Shown here: positions 1-10,103 of the stretch, in pieces
Position numbering within the stretch: the stretch's first letter is position 1
How the letters are laid out: each line of letters opens with the position of its first letter
Source of the DNA: an uncultured Lachnospiraceae bacterium
Lineage (GTDB): Bacteria; Bacillota; Clostridia; Lachnospirales; Lachnospiraceae
NCBI GenBank assembly: GCA_947631665.1
Contig: CANRMF010000007.1
Location: forward strand, 1 to 64,000
Direction: 5' to 3'
Length of the DNA: 64,000 bases
Notes under the pieces: generated by a model
Databases searched by the model: none
Told to the model about the DNA's origin: nothing
Seen by the model: the letters and a program-made list of their open reading frames with translations, nothing else
Translations under genes and position numbers: made by a program

Positions 1-147
1 ATTTAGAAATTTCAACTGTTTTTTTAACGTAAGTGGAATTTAATCTTTCACACGGAATTTACTTTTACAAGTCAGCAATCTTTTGTCTACTGAAAATCTC
101 TTGCCTACCCTGTATTCTAAAAATCTTGTATCTGCCCCGGCCGGACT

Positions 148-1530
148 TTAGTTTACATAATTACTGCGGATACGGTTGATTTTTGCAATAAATTCCTGAT
201 TGTCCTTTGTGCGGGCAAATAAATTGATAATCTGTTCCACCGCATCTTCCTTTCTCATGCCGTTCATTTCCTTCCGGATAATATAGGAAGCCCCCAGTTC
301 GTCGGAATTTAACAGTAAATCTTCCCTTCTGGTGCCGGATTTGGCAATATCCACCGCCGGAAAAATCCGCCGTTCGGACAGTTTGCGGTCGAGGACAAGC
401 TCCATGTTGCCGGTTCCCTTAAATTCCTCATAAACCACATCGTCCATTTTGCTTCCGGTATCTACCAGCGCCGTAGCAAGAATTGTCAGGCTGCCGCCCT
501 CACGCATATTTCTCGCAGCACCGAAAAACCGCTTCGGCATATGAAGCGCCGCCGGATCAAGACCGCCGGACAGTGTTCTTCCGCTTGGCGGAACGGTCAT
601 ATTGTAGGCGCGCGCCAGACGGGTGATACTGTCTAACAGAATAATGACGTCTTTTCCATGTTCCACGAGCCGTTTTGCGCGCTCAATAACCATCTCGGAA
701 ACTCTTTTATGGTGTTCCGGCAGTTCGTCAAAAGTGGAATAAATGACTTCAACATTCTCTCCACGAATTGCCTCTTTGATGTCAGTCACTTCCTCCGGTC
801 TCTCGTCAATCAGCAAAATGATGATTTCCATTTCCGGATTGTTTTGCAGTACTGCCTTTGCCGTTTCCTTGAGCAACGTAGTCTTTCCTGCCTTTGGCGG
901 AGATACAATCATACCTCTCTGTCCTTTTCCAATCGGGCTGACCAAATCCACGATACGCATTGCCTTGCTGTGTCCGTCTGTCTCCAGATGCAGGCGCTCC
1001 TGTGGAAAAATCGGCGTCAAATCTTCAAAATTCGGTCTGTTCAGCACCTTGTCAAGTCCTTCTCCGTTTACGCGGTCTACATAGTACAATGCCCCGAACT
1101 TTTCATTTTCCCGTTTTTCCCGTACCCGTCCCGTAATAAAATCTCCGGTTTTCAGGCGAAATCTTTTAATCTGGGACGGCGCCACGTACACATCGTCCTC
1201 GCCCGGAAGATAATTGTCGCATCGGATAAACCCGAAACCGTCCGGCATAACCTCCAAAATCCCTGTTCTGGTAATTCCCGTTTCGTTTGGCACTTCGTCC
1301 TTATGCGCGCTTTCCCGTCTTCCGCGGCGGTTATCCGGCGTCCTTTTTCCTTTACCGCTCTCTGTCTTTTTCTCCTGTCCCAAAGCCTGCGTCTGCTGTT
1401 TTTCCAACTGCTCCACAATCATATCCACCAGTTGTTGTTTTCTCAGAGTGCTCACTGACTTAATTCCGTTTGACTTTGCAATCTCTCTGAGTTCTGCCAC
1501 AGGCAGGGAACTTAATTTTTCTCTCATCAT
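148..1530 (-). CDS. rho: Transcription termination factor Rho
   Basis: Hexameric RNA-dependent ATPase that terminates transcription. The 460-residue product has an N-terminal Rho_N/SAP-like helical domain (about residues 5-45), a charged linker, a cold-shock RNA-binding domain (about 90-155, with GFGFIR), the Walker A loop SPPKAGKTT, the Walker B stretch [13 protein letters not shown] and the R-loop [13 protein letters not shown]. Two adjacent ATG codons start the frame. The RBS AGAGAGG lies 3 nt before the first and 6 nt before the second, so the second (position 1527, MREKLSS) is equally or more likely. It is transcribed from a good promoter about 120 nt upstream; the long leader would suit the autoregulation known for rho in other bacteria. 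Confidence 0.97.
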   Translation of the reverse strand: MMREKLSSLPVAELREIAKSNGIKSVSTLRKQQLVDMIVEQLEKQQTQALGQEKKTESGKGKRTPDNRRGRRESAHKDEVPNETGITRTGILEVMPDGFGFIRCDNYLPGEDDVYVAPSQIKRFRLKTGDFITGRVREKRENEKFGALYYVDRVNGEGLDKVLNRPNFEDLTPIFPQERLHLETDGHSKAMRIVDLVSPIGKGQRGMIVSPPKAGKTTLLKETAKAVLQNNPEMEIIILLIDERPEEVTDIKEAIRGENVEVIYSTFDELPEHHKRVSEMVIERAKRLVEHGKDVIILLDSITRLARAYNMTVPPSGRTLSGGLDPAALHMPKRFFGAARNMREGGSLTILATALVDTGSKMDDVVYEEFKGTGNMELVLDRKLSERRIFPAVDIAKSGTRREDLLLNSDELGASYIIRKEMNGMRKEDAVEQIINLFARTKDNQEFIAKINRIRSNYVN

Positions 1531-1649
1531 TTACCTCTCTTTTTGTTCTCGATGAACTTTTTTAAACATTGCGTTTTATTTATATAATCATAACGTGGAA
1601 TTTTCGGAAGATTTTTCCAAAAGATTAGTTTTTGAAACTTACTGACATT

Positions 1650-1677
1650 ATCATAGCATAATTTTTTTAAAAATCAA
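1650..1677 (-). promoter_or_regulatory. Probable promoter of rho
   Basis: On the minus strand TTGATT and TATGAT are separated by 16 nt, with an extended TG two bases before the -10. It points at rho and predicts a leader of about 110 nt. Inferred from sigma-A consensus only. Confidence 0.5.
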
Positions 1678-1710
1678 CACCTCATACGGCTTTGATTTAT
1701 AATTATATCT

Positions 1711-1738
1711 TTTTCATTTTCTAAAAATGTGTTATTCT
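1711..1738 (+). promoter_or_regulatory. Possible promoter of the malic enzyme gene
   Basis: TTTTCA and TATTCT are separated by 16 nt in an AT-rich stretch about 70 nt before the malic enzyme start; an overlapping TATAAA is an alternative -10. The match is weak. Confidence 0.3.
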
Positions 1739-1810
1739 ATAAAATGTGTGCGCGGCAACAATCCGGCCGCGATTGCTTTTAATCAAATCCGAATTTTATG
1801 GAGGTATCTT

Positions 1811-2959
1811 ATGACAACCAATGAAAAAGCCTTAAAATTACATGAAACGCTCAACGGGAAATTAAGCACAGAGGCAAAATGTCCTGTCAAAAGCAGAGAG
1901 GATTTGTCGCTGGCATATACACCCGGCGTCGCGGAGCCTTGCCGGAAAATCGCTGAAAATCCTGAAGACGTTTATAAATATACTTGGAAAGCGAATACCG
2001 TCGCTGTCGTTTCCGACGGAAGCGCAGTGCTTGGTCTGGGAAATATCGGTCCCAAAGCAGCCATGCCGGTTATGGAGGGAAAAGCAGTCCTGTTTAAGGA
2101 ATTTGGCAATGTCAACGCTGTTCCTATCTGTCTTGACACACAGGATCCCGATGAAATCGTGGAAACCGTTGTCCGGATTGCGCCGGGCTTCGGCGGCATC
2201 AACTTAGAAGATATTTCCGCTCCGAGATGTTTCGAGATTGAAGATAAACTGAAAAAACGGCTCGACATTCCGGTATTTCATGACGACCAGCATGGTACGG
2301 CGATTGTCGTGCTCGCAGGCATTATCAACGCGTTGAAGGTTGTTGGTAAAAATAAAGAAGACTGTAAAGTCGTCGTCAACGGAGACGGTTCCGCCGGAAT
2401 TGCCATCTCCAAATTACTGCTGCGATACGGTTTTCGGGATTTGACAATCTGCGGTCTTTACGGAATTTTAAACCGCAATATCGAAAATCTGAACTGGGCG
2501 CAAAAGGAAATGGCTGAAATGACAAACCTCTCCGGTCAGTCCGGCGTTCTCGCCGACGCCATGAAGGGCGCCGATATCTTTGTCGGCGTTTCCGCGCCAA
2601 ATATTGTCACCGAAGAAATGGTTGCGTCCATGAATTCCGATGCGATTCTCTTTGCGATGGCAAACCCTACGCCGGAAATCATGCCGGATTTGGCAAAAAA
2701 AGCCGGCGCGCGTATTGTGGGCACAGGCCGCTCTGATTTTCCAAATCAGGTAAACAATGTCGTGGCTTTTCCGGGAATTTTCAAAGGCGCGCTTGAAGGA
2801 CGCGCAAAACAGATTACGGAAGAAATGAAGCTTGCAGCCGCTCTGGCAATTGCGGGACTTGTTCCCGAAGACCGGTTGAATGAAGAAAATATAATGCCGG
2901 AAGCTTTCGATCCGCAGGTGGCAAAGGTCGTCAGCCGCGCGGTCAGGGAAAATATTTAA
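1811..2959 (+). CDS. NAD(P)-dependent malic enzyme
   Basis: Oxidative decarboxylation of malate to pyruvate, cytosolic. The 382-residue product is the short bacterial type without a C-terminal phosphotransacetylase domain. Visible are the substrate region YTPGVAEPCR, the metal and catalytic stretch PVFHDDQHGTA, the Rossmann motif NGDGSAGIA (a variant of GxGxxG) and the C-terminal FPGIFKGAL. The frame is open further upstream, but the ATG at 1811 is chosen because GGAGG precedes it by 6 nt and the family begins there. It is convergent with the DUF4364 gene, and the two share a bidirectional terminator. Confidence 0.95.
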   Translation: MTTNEKALKLHETLNGKLSTEAKCPVKSREDLSLAYTPGVAEPCRKIAENPEDVYKYTWKANTVAVVSDGSAVLGLGNIGPKAAMPVMEGKAVLFKEFGNVNAVPICLDTQDPDEIVETVVRIAPGFGGINLEDISAPRCFEIEDKLKKRLDIPVFHDDQHGTAIVVLAGIINALKVVGKNKEDCKVVVNGDGSAGIAISKLLLRYGFRDLTICGLYGILNRNIENLNWAQKEMAEMTNLSGQSGVLADAMKGADIFVGVSAPNIVTEEMVASMNSDAILFAMANPTPEIMPDLAKKAGARIVGTGRSDFPNQVNNVVAFPGIFKGALEGRAKQITEEMKLAAALAIAGLVPEDRLNEENIMPEAFDPQVAKVVSRAVRENI

Positions 2960-2963
2960 CGGC

Positions 2964-3018
2964 AAAAAAGCGCGTTCCAAAAATCAGTACCCGCTGATAT
3001 TCTGAAACGCGCTTTTTT
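2964..3018. terminator. Bidirectional rho-independent terminator
   Basis: A perfect 13-bp inverted repeat, AAAAAAGCGCGTT pairing with AACGCGCTTTTTT, flanks a 29-nt loop that holds a smaller ATCAG/CTGAT hairpin. T-runs lie on both sides, so it can serve both the malic enzyme gene (+) and the DUF4364 gene (-). Its right arm overlaps the last codon region of the DUF4364 gene. Confidence 0.85.
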
Positions 3019-3542
3019 TATTTTGTCAGTTTTCCGATAATATACTGATAAATTTCCTGCGAACGGTCTTTATCCTCCCATGCGGAACACATTTTTGCCG
3101 CAATCTTCCGGTCGGGAGTGGCGATATTGACCTCAATGAGCGTCGAATCTCCCTCTTTTACCTGACAGTGCACCACATAATCTCCGTTGGAAACCCTGTA
3201 ATAATCTGCTACCGTTCCCACCTCGTTCCTTAACTCATATTTATTATTCATCAGGAACATATCCACATCGTCAATGATGGAGCCCGGTATTCTGTTTTCA
3301 AAAAATTTCAGGCTTTCCCGCCCTTCGGAAGTCAGATGATAATACGAAGTGTTGCGGTTGACATTCAGAAACACAAAATCATCTTCTATCAATTCCGTAA
3401 TTGCTTTCTGCACATTAAAGTAGTTGGTATATTCCTCGTCCAAAAAAAACTGCGCAATCTGGGTGTTTGTCAACGGAAATTCCACTTTATTGAGCATGTA
3501 CATGATAATCAGTTTGTACAAGGTATCTGCTGATAACGCCAT
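3018..3542 (-). CDS. DUF4364 family protein
   Basis: A 174-residue protein of a family typical of Clostridia. The N-terminal third (residues 5-75) looks like a winged helix: NTQIAQFFLDEEYTNYFNVQKAITELIEDD followed by a wing-like YYHLTSEGRE, as in PadR-type regulators. The C-terminal half is mixed alpha/beta. A regulatory DNA-binding role is an inference from the fold and no target is known. AGGAGG precedes the ATG by about 6 nt. It lies downstream of ysxC and is probably the last gene of the tig-clp-lon-ysxC cluster. Confidence 0.85.
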   Translation of the reverse strand: MALSADTLYKLIIMYMLNKVEFPLTNTQIAQFFLDEEYTNYFNVQKAITELIEDDFVFLNVNRNTSYYHLTSEGRESLKFFENRIPGSIIDDVDMFLMNNKYELRNEVGTVADYYRVSNGDYVVHCQVKEGDSTLIEVNIATPDRKIAAKMCSAWEDKDRSQEIYQYIIGKLTK

Positions 3543-3569
3543 AGTTCCTCCTACAAAACCGGATTGAAA

Positions 3570-4172
3570 TTACTCCCCTCTGTTTCCGGTTACAATCTGT
3601 TCAATGAAATTGAGAATTTCATCTCTCCCCTGTTTTGTCTTTGCTGAAAAAGGAAACACTGCCGTTTCCGGAACCGTCCGCAGCGTTTCTTTTATCACCC
3701 TGATATTTTTCTGTATCTGGCTTCGTTTGATTTTGTCGAGTTTTGTGGCAATCAGTACCGGTTCAAACCCGTTTGCCAAAATCCACTGATACATTTCCAC
3801 ATCATTTGCAGACGGCGCATGGCGGATATCAATTAAAAGAAAAACTGCCTGAAGTGTTCGTGAACGGTTCAGATAACGTTCAATCATTTTTCCCCAGTTC
3901 TCTTTTTCTTTCATGGAAACCTTTGCGTAACCGTATCCCGGCAAATCCACGAAATAACACTCCCCGTTTATGTTATAAAAATTGATTGTCTGTGTTTTTC
4001 CCGGCTGTGAGGAGATTCTTGCCAGCGACTTTCTGTTTAAAAGTCCGTTAATCAGGGAGGATTTCCCCACATTCGATTTTCCGGCAAAGGCAATCTCCGC
4101 CAAATCATTTTCCGGAAGTCTGCTTGTCACACCGCAGACCGTTTCCAACTGCGCGCTTTTTATCTTCATCAT
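3570..4172 (-). CDS. ysxC: Ribosome biogenesis GTPase YsxC/EngB
   Basis: Essential GTPase for assembly of the large ribosomal subunit. The 200-residue product shows G1 GKSNVGKSS, G3 DLPGYGYA, G4 TKLDK and G5 SAK in the spacing of the YihA/YsxC subfamily. Two adjacent ATGs start the frame, with AGGA about 10 nt upstream. Only 13 nt separate it from lon, the linkage usual in Firmicutes. Confidence 0.96.
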   Translation of the reverse strand: MMKIKSAQLETVCGVTSRLPENDLAEIAFAGKSNVGKSSLINGLLNRKSLARISSQPGKTQTINFYNINGECYFVDLPGYGYAKVSMKEKENWGKMIERYLNRSRTLQAVFLLIDIRHAPSANDVEMYQWILANGFEPVLIATKLDKIKRSQIQKNIRVIKETLRTVPETAVFPFSAKTKQGRDEILNFIEQIVTGNRGE

Positions 4173-4185
4173 TGATTTTGCTTTC

Positions 4186-6507
4186 CTATATCTGTTTTAC
4201 CAAAGCCTGTTTTAAGACCTGACCCATCTGGTCTACAAATACGATTTCCATGCCGCTTTTGATTTCCTCAGAAATTTCCGCAGCGTCCGGTTCGTTCCTG
4301 AGCGGCACCAGAACCTTTTGAATTCCCGCATTTTTTGCGGCAATCAGTTTTTCCTTCAGTCCGCCAATCGGCAGAACGTTTCCGCGCAGATTGATTTCCC
4401 CGGTCATCGCCACCTTGCAGTTTACCGGAATCCCCGTCACTGCTGAAAGAATTGCCGTCGCCATCGTAATGCCCGCAGACGGGCCGTCCTTTGGTACTGC
4501 TCCTTCCGGCACATGAATATGCATATCATTTTCGGCAAAAAACTTTTTATCCACGCCGTAATCCGCAGCGATACTTCTCACATAACTGAGGGCAATCTGC
4601 GCCGATTCCTTCATGACGTCTCCCAACTGACCGGTAAGCTTCTGTTCGCCTTTTCCCGGCATTGTGTTGACCTCAATCTGAAGCGTCGTGCCGCCCACTG
4701 CAGTCCAAGCCAGCCCCCGCACAATTCCGACATCATTGTTCTCATTGGCGGTGTCAATGTCAAACTTTTTCTTCCCAAGATATTTCTCAATATTCTTTGA
4801 AGTCACTTTCAGATGTTTTTTCCCGTCCTGCACAAGAAATCTTGCGGCTTTTCTGCAAATCTCCGCAATTTCGCGATCCAACTGTCTGACTCCCGCTTCG
4901 CGTGTATAATACCGGATTATCGAATAAACAGCTTCATCTGTAATATTCAGCCTGCTTTTGGTAATCCCGTTCTTTTCGTATTCCTTTGCAATCAGATGTT
5001 CCCTCGCAATATGGAATTTTTCATTGTCCGTATATCCTTCAACCTCGATGATTTCCATACGGTCAAGCAGCGGCGCCGGAATCGTACTCATATCGTTTGC
5101 AGTCGCAATGAACAATACTTTTGACAAGTCAACCGGCACTTCAAGATAATTATCGCGAAATGCAAAATTCTGTTCGGAGTCCATCACCTCCAACAGCGCG
5201 GACGCCGGATCTCCATGAATACTCCGCCCCAGTTTATCAATCTCGTCGAACAACATCAGCGGATTCGCGCTCTTTGCCTGTCTCAGCGCATTCGCAATCC
5301 GTCCCGGCATGGCGCCGACGTACGTCTTGCGGTGTCCGCGTATTTCTGATTCGTCGTCAACCCCGCCTAAACTGATCCGGATATATTTTTTATTGAGCGC
5401 CTCAGCCACCGATTTTGCAATCGAAGTTTTTCCGGTACCCGGAGGGCCTACCAGACAGATAATCGGACTGTTTCCCTTTGCCTGCGTCAGCACCCTGACT
5501 GCCAGAAATTCCAGCACGCGCTCTTTTACTTTTTTCAATCCATAATGGTCACGGTCTAAAATTTCCTGCGCATTATTCAAATCCGGATTTTCCTCTGTCA
5601 CATTATTCCATGGCATTTCAAGCATCGTTTCCAGATATGTATAAATCACATTTGTTTCAACCGCGTTGCCGCCAAATGTCTTGTAACGGTTCAGTTCCTT
5701 TTTCAGTTTTTCCAGAACCTCGTCGTCGGCATTCAGCGCATTGATTTTTTCTTCCAGTTCTTTTGCCTCAGACAAATAGTCCTCTCCCAATTCTTCACGA
5801 ATTACCTGCATCTGTTCACGAAGCAGATGCTCCCGCTGGTTTTTATCAACACGCTGCTTTACTTTTTCGATAATCTCACTTCGGATTCTGCTGATTTCAT
5901 TTTCCTGATTCAGAAATCTGGCAACAACCTCAAACTGCTCCAGCAGGGAAGCTGCTTCCAAATACTCCTGTTTTGTGCGGAAGCCGACTTTGAGCCGCAT
6001 CATTGTCTGAAGCATCAGCGCGTCCAGCCGCGAAATATTCAACAGACTCCGAAGCGCTGATGTCGGAAGTTCATGGGTTGACGCGTCAAAGGTCTGAAGC
6101 ATATTTTTTAATTCGCGGACAAACGCTTCCTCCTGAAGTCCGTCAAACTCATTTTGCGGAGGCTGCCGTTTTACAACTCTTGCCTCCAGAAAATCTCCTT
6201 CCTCCAAAAACTCCAGCACATCTGCTGTGGCGCGCGCTTCTACCATCACCCGCACAATATTGTCAGGCAGTTTATTCAGTTGTTTGATGGAAACCATCGT
6301 TCCCACGCCGTATATGCTGCCAAAACCCGGCGATTCCTCCACCGGATCTTTCTGCGCTACAACAAACAGATTTTTTCCCTCAATCATCGCAGTTTCCGCC
6401 GCTTTGATGGAGGATCTTCTGCTGATATCAAAATGTACCGTAGTACCCGGCAAAATCGTCAGTCCGCGCAGCGGTATCATCGGAAGCCGGTATATTTTTT
6501 CTGACAT
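4186..6507 (-). CDS. lon: ATP-dependent protease Lon
   Basis: Cytosolic AAA+ serine protease of 773 residues. Domains in order: N-terminal LON substrate domain (about 5-200), coiled-coil (200-300), AAA+ with Walker A GPPGTGKTS and Walker B LMLFDEIDK, and the protease domain with the catalytic serine in PKDGPSAG and lysine in GLKEKLIAA (Ser-Lys dyad). GAGGAG lies 6 nt before the ATG. It sits 12 nt after clpX and is probably co-transcribed with it. Confidence 0.97.
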   Translation of the reverse strand: MSEKIYRLPMIPLRGLTILPGTTVHFDISRRSSIKAAETAMIEGKNLFVVAQKDPVEESPGFGSIYGVGTMVSIKQLNKLPDNIVRVMVEARATADVLEFLEEGDFLEARVVKRQPPQNEFDGLQEEAFVRELKNMLQTFDASTHELPTSALRSLLNISRLDALMLQTMMRLKVGFRTKQEYLEAASLLEQFEVVARFLNQENEISRIRSEIIEKVKQRVDKNQREHLLREQMQVIREELGEDYLSEAKELEEKINALNADDEVLEKLKKELNRYKTFGGNAVETNVIYTYLETMLEMPWNNVTEENPDLNNAQEILDRDHYGLKKVKERVLEFLAVRVLTQAKGNSPIICLVGPPGTGKTSIAKSVAEALNKKYIRISLGGVDDESEIRGHRKTYVGAMPGRIANALRQAKSANPLMLFDEIDKLGRSIHGDPASALLEVMDSEQNFAFRDNYLEVPVDLSKVLFIATANDMSTIPAPLLDRMEIIEVEGYTDNEKFHIAREHLIAKEYEKNGITKSRLNITDEAVYSIIRYYTREAGVRQLDREIAEICRKAARFLVQDGKKHLKVTSKNIEKYLGKKKFDIDTANENNDVGIVRGLAWTAVGGTTLQIEVNTMPGKGEQKLTGQLGDVMKESAQIALSYVRSIAADYGVDKKFFAENDMHIHVPEGAVPKDGPSAGITMATAILSAVTGIPVNCKVAMTGEINLRGNVLPIGGLKEKLIAAKNAGIQKVLVPLRNEPDAAEISEEIKSGMEIVFVDQMGQVLKQALVKQI

Positions 6508-6519
6508 GTATACTCCTCT

Positions 6520-7791
6520 TTATGCAGTCTTGCTTTTCTTCCCTGTCTTTTTTTTCACCACAGAATTATATTTTAATTCGGGATCTGCCAAACCGTTAAT
6601 TACATCAGCGTTAATGATACACTCCGTTATGCTCTCGTCTGAAGGCGTTTCGTACATTGTATCCATGACTGCGCTTTCTACAATGGAACGAAGTCCTCTT
6701 GCGCCGGTTTTTCTCTCCACTGCTTTTTGCGCAATCGCCTCCACTGCATCATCAGTAAATTCCAACTTGACGCCGTCTAATTCAAAAAGTTTCCGGTACT
6801 GTTTTACCAATGCGTTTTTCGGCTCAATCAGAATTCTTTTCAATGCATTGACATCAAGAAAATCTAAGGAAACCGTTACCGGAACACGTCCGATAAATTC
6901 CGGAATCAATCCAAATTTGGTCAAATCCTCCGGCATTACCTGTTTATACAGTTCGTCTGCCGCCGCATCTGTCTTTTCCTTAATTTCTGAATTAAAACCG
7001 ATAGACGTTTTATCCAGACGTCTTTCGATAATTTTTTCCAGCCCGTCAAACGCACCGCCGCAGATAAATAAGATGTTGGTCGTATTGATTGGAATTAACT
7101 CCTGATGCGGGTGTTTTCTGCCTCCCTGCGGTGGAACGGAAGCCTCTGTACCTTCGAGAATTTTTAAGAGCGCCTGCTGCACGCCCTCACCGGAAACATC
7201 GCGCGTAATGGAAACATTCTCTGATTTTTTCGTAATCTTGTCAATTTCATCAATATAAATAATTCCATGTTCTGCGCGCTCAATGTCATAATCGGCCGCC
7301 TGCATCAGTTTGAGCAGAATATTTTCCACGTCTTCGCCGACATAACCTGCCTCCGTCAAGGTCGTAGCGTCCGCGATTGCAAAAGGAACATTTAAAATTT
7401 TTGCAAGCGTCTGCGCCAAATAAGTTTTTCCGGAGCCGGTAGGGCCGAGCATTAAAATATTGGACTTCTGCAATTCCACGTCTAAGTCCTGTCCCGCAAG
7501 AATTTTTTTATAATGATTATACACTGCGACGGACAAAACTTTCTTCGCCTCGTCCTGCCCTATCACATACTGATCCAAGAACTCCCTGATTTCCTTTGGT
7601 TTTAATAAGTTGATTTCTTCCGGTTCTTCGCTGTGCTTTTCATACAAATCCTCCTCTATGATACTGGCGCACAATTCGACGCACTCGTCACAGATAAATG
7701 CCCCCTGCGGCCCGTAAATCAATTTTTTTACCTGATTTTCAGCCTTTCCACAAAAAGAACACGTACATTTTTCCATCATTTTATTCGCCAT
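6520..7791 (-). CDS. clpX: ATP-dependent Clp protease ATP-binding subunit ClpX
   Basis: AAA+ unfoldase that feeds substrates to ClpP. The 423-residue product has the N-terminal C4 zinc finger (CSFCGK ... CDECVELC), Walker A GPTGSGKT, Walker [10 protein letters not shown], the ClpP-contact loop region and sensor-2 GARGLRS. The frame is open for nine codons further upstream, but the ATG at 7791 (MANKMMEK) is chosen because GAGGAG precedes it by 6 nt and family members begin there. Confidence 0.97.
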   Translation of the reverse strand: MANKMMEKCTCSFCGKAENQVKKLIYGPQGAFICDECVELCASIIEEDLYEKHSEEPEEINLLKPKEIREFLDQYVIGQDEAKKVLSVAVYNHYKKILAGQDLDVELQKSNILMLGPTGSGKTYLAQTLAKILNVPFAIADATTLTEAGYVGEDVENILLKLMQAADYDIERAEHGIIYIDEIDKITKKSENVSITRDVSGEGVQQALLKILEGTEASVPPQGGRKHPHQELIPINTTNILFICGGAFDGLEKIIERRLDKTSIGFNSEIKEKTDAAADELYKQVMPEDLTKFGLIPEFIGRVPVTVSLDFLDVNALKRILIEPKNALVKQYRKLFELDGVKLEFTDDAVEAIAQKAVERKTGARGLRSIVESAVMDTMYETPSDESITECIINADVINGLADPELKYNSVVKKKTGKKSKTA

Positions 7792-7816
7792 AAAAACTCC
7801 TCTGAATTTGCAACAC

Positions 7817-7845
7817 AAGGCACCACAAAATGCGGTGCCTTTTTT
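7817..7845 (+). terminator. Hairpin with a T-run between clpP and clpX, terminator-shaped on the + strand
   Basis: AAGGCACC pairs with GGTGCCTT around a 9-nt loop and is followed by six T on the + strand. Transcription here is on the minus strand, where the hairpin has only two T after it and is preceded by six A. It can therefore stop antisense transcripts or act as a processing or stability element between the clpP and clpX messages; which of these is not visible. Confidence 0.5.
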
Positions 7846-7855
7846 ATGATGCTTC

Positions 7856-8437
7856 CTATCTTTCCTTAATTACCGAATCAACCAATCCGTATGCCTTTGC
7901 CTCATCAGCAGACATCCAGTTGTCTCTATCCGTATCTTTTTCGATTACTTCAATATCCTGACCGGTATTCGCTGCCAAAATCCCGTTTAATTTCTTTTTT
8001 GTCTTTAAGATATGTTCAGCCGCAATCTGGATTTCAGTAGCCTGTCCCTGAGCACCGCCCAACGGCTGGTGAATCATGATTTCCGCATTTGGAAGCGCAT
8101 ATCGTTTTCCTTTTGCGCCGCTGGATAAAAGAAACGCTCCCATACTTGCCGCCATACCGATGCAGGTCGTGGACACATCGCATTTCACATAATTCATGGT
8201 ATCATAGATTGCCATGCCCGCAGTCACAGAGCCTCCCGGACTGTTGATGTACATATGAATATCTTTGCCCGGATCTTCTGACTCCAAGAACAACAACTGC
8301 GCCACAACTGTGCTTGCCACAGCGTCATTGATTTCCTCTCCCAGAAAAATAATCCGGTCTTTTAATAATCTTGAATAAATGTCATAAGAGCGCTCTCCTC
8401 TCGAATTCTGCTCAATGACGTAAGGTATAAGTGCCAT
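7856..8437 (-). CDS. clpP: ATP-dependent Clp protease proteolytic subunit ClpP
   Basis: Self-compartmentalised serine protease, 193 residues. The catalytic serine lies in [11 protein letters not shown], the histidine in [10 protein letters not shown], and the aspartate follows in the [10 protein letters not shown] region. GGAGG lies 5 nt before the ATG. Located between tig and clpX, the order found in most Firmicutes. Confidence 0.97.
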   Translation of the reverse strand: MALIPYVIEQNSRGERSYDIYSRLLKDRIIFLGEEINDAVASTVVAQLLFLESEDPGKDIHMYINSPGGSVTAGMAIYDTMNYVKCDVSTTCIGMAASMGAFLLSSGAKGKRYALPNAEIMIHQPLGGAQGQATEIQIAAEHILKTKKKLNGILAANTGQDIEVIEKDTDRDNWMSADEAKAYGLVDSVIKER

Positions 8438-8464
8438 ATCAATACCTCCTTTACATTGCTTTTC

Positions 8465-9745
8465 TTATTTTGCCTGTTCTGCGACAAACTTTGCAGCCTT
8501 TCCAGCGCAGATTCCCTTTTTGATATTTTCCTTATCATCTGCGGAAAGATATTCTTCTATCTTTTCTGCCTCCATCTGATACTGCTTTGCCATCTTTTCA
8601 ATTTCTTCCTGATATTCTTCTTCTGTCGCTTCAATATTTTCTGCCGCAACAATGGCATCTAACACAAGACTTCTCTCAATCCTGCTCTTTGCCTGCGGTT
8701 TTACCTGCTCTGTCAACTGTTCCACTGTGCCGCCCGTAAACTGAAGATACTGGTCGAAAGACATTCCCTGCATTGCAATATTCTGGGCAAATTCCTCAAC
8801 CATCTGCTGTGCCTGCGCTTCAATCATTTTTTCCGGAATATCCATCTCCGCTTTTTCTATAATCGCCTCAATCACCGCATCTTCTTTCTGGATCTCGGCA
8901 TCTTTGGCTTTCTTTTCCTCCAGTTTTTTTCTGATATCAGCCTTATATTCCTCTAATGTATCAAACTCTGAAACGTCCTGCGCAAAATCATCATCGATTT
9001 CCGGATATTCTTTCATTTTGACCTCTTTAATCTTAACCTTGAACAACGCCGGCTTTCCTGCCAGTTCCTTTGCATGGTACTGCTCCGGAAATGTTACATG
9101 AACTTCAACGTCATCACCCGGTTTTTTCCCTACTAACTGGTCTTCAAAAGTATCAATGAAAGAATGGGAACCGATAGTCAGTGGATAATCTTCAGCCTTT
9201 CCGCCTTCAAACGGAACGCCGTCAACGGATCCTTCATAATCAATCACAGCCTGATCTCCGTTTTCAATCGCTCTGTCCTCCACAGCAACAAGTCTGCTGT
9301 TCTGTTCTTTGACCTTGTCAAGTTCGGCATTGATATCTTCATCGGTAACCGTCACGTCAATCGGATCGACTTTAACGCCTTTATACTTACCAAGTTTGAT
9401 TTCCGGCTTTGTCGTAACCTCCGCCTCAAAAATAAACGGTTTTCCTTTTTCAATCTGAACAACTGTGATTTCCGGACGGGCAACAATCTCTAATCCAGAC
9501 TCTTTTGCCGCATCTTCATATGCTCCCGGTATCAGCGCATTTGCCGCGTCCTCATAAAATACGGCTGCGCCATACATTTTTTCTACCATCGCATATGGGA
9601 CTTTTCCTTTTCTGAATCCCGGAATATTAAACTGCTTTTTATTTTTCTGGTAAGCCGCCTGTATCGCCTTGTCAAATTCTTCAGCAGCCACTTCGACCGT
9701 CAGCTTTGCAGTATTATTCTCCATCTTTTCTACCTGTAAACTCAT
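8465..9745 (-). CDS. tig: Trigger factor, ribosome-associated chaperone
   Basis: Binds the ribosomal exit tunnel and has peptidyl-prolyl isomerase activity. The 426-residue product has the ribosome-binding signature GFRKGKVP near residue 45, an FKBP-type PPIase domain (about 150-245) and the long helical C-terminal arms. The frame is open 16 codons further upstream, but the ATG at 9745 (MSLQVEKMENN) is chosen because AAGGAGG precedes it by about 8 nt and it matches family starts. Confidence 0.97.
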   Translation of the reverse strand: MSLQVEKMENNTAKLTVEVAAEEFDKAIQAAYQKNKKQFNIPGFRKGKVPYAMVEKMYGAAVFYEDAANALIPGAYEDAAKESGLEIVARPEITVVQIEKGKPFIFEAEVTTKPEIKLGKYKGVKVDPIDVTVTDEDINAELDKVKEQNSRLVAVEDRAIENGDQAVIDYEGSVDGVPFEGGKAEDYPLTIGSHSFIDTFEDQLVGKKPGDDVEVHVTFPEQYHAKELAGKPALFKVKIKEVKMKEYPEIDDDFAQDVSEFDTLEEYKADIRKKLEEKKAKDAEIQKEDAVIEAIIEKAEMDIPEKMIEAQAQQMVEEFAQNIAMQGMSFDQYLQFTGGTVEQLTEQVKPQAKSRIERSLVLDAIVAAENIEATEEEYQEEIEKMAKQYQMEAEKIEEYLSADDKENIKKGICAGKAAKFVAEQAK

Positions 9746-9767
9746 TTTGCTCTTCCTCCTTAATATT

Positions 9768-9824
9768 GAAACGGGCGTTTCCCATTTTCTCAAAACGGGG
9801 TTCTGCCGGCTTTGCCTGAACCCG
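9768..9824 (-). promoter_or_regulatory. Two hairpins in the tig leader
   Basis: The predicted tig 5' leader of about 98 nt contains GAAAC/GTTTC around a 4-nt loop and GGGTTC/GAACCC around a 14-nt GC-rich loop. The second is followed by only four T on the minus strand, so it would be a weak attenuator at best. No known riboswitch is recognised. Confidence 0.35.
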
Positions 9825-9849
9825 CTTTACCTCAAATACGCAATTGTGT

Positions 9850-9878
9850 ATTATATCATAAAGCGATGGTATTGTCAC
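9850..9878 (-). promoter_or_regulatory. Promoter of the tig-clpP-clpX-lon cluster
   Basis: Minus strand GTGACA, a 17-nt spacer and a consensus TATAAT, about 100 nt before tig. Strong sigma-A match. The rest of the 358-bp gap between tig and the polysaccharide locus holds the tig leader, this promoter and the terminator at 9961-9993; no other element is seen. Confidence 0.75.
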
Positions 9879-9960
9879 TATTTTCTTTTTGATGGCAAAG
9901 CAATCAATTTTCCACATTCAGCAAAAGATTTAATTCCATTGCCTTGAACTTGAAGTATAT

Positions 9961-9993
9961 AAAAATCAGAGTATCTATAAGTCAAGATACTCT
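9961..9993 (-). terminator. Rho-independent terminator at the end of the polysaccharide locus
   Basis: On the minus strand AGAGTATC pairs with GATACTCT around a 10-nt loop and is followed by GATTTTT. It lies about 110 nt after the stop of the TPP enzyme gene and marks the boundary between the locus and tig. Confidence 0.65.
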
Positions 9994-10103
9994 AACTAAT
10001 ATATTTTACTCCATTTTATCGCTTTTTCTAAAAACAGCGCACACCAAACTATTTTAAATCATTAGAATACCATACACAAATAAGGCTCTGATATCAAAAA
10101 AAC

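Noticed and set aside
658-1458. Long + strand open frame opposite rho
   Set aside because: It is the shadow of rho; the minus-strand product has all Rho motifs and the + strand frame has no recognisable domain or RBS.
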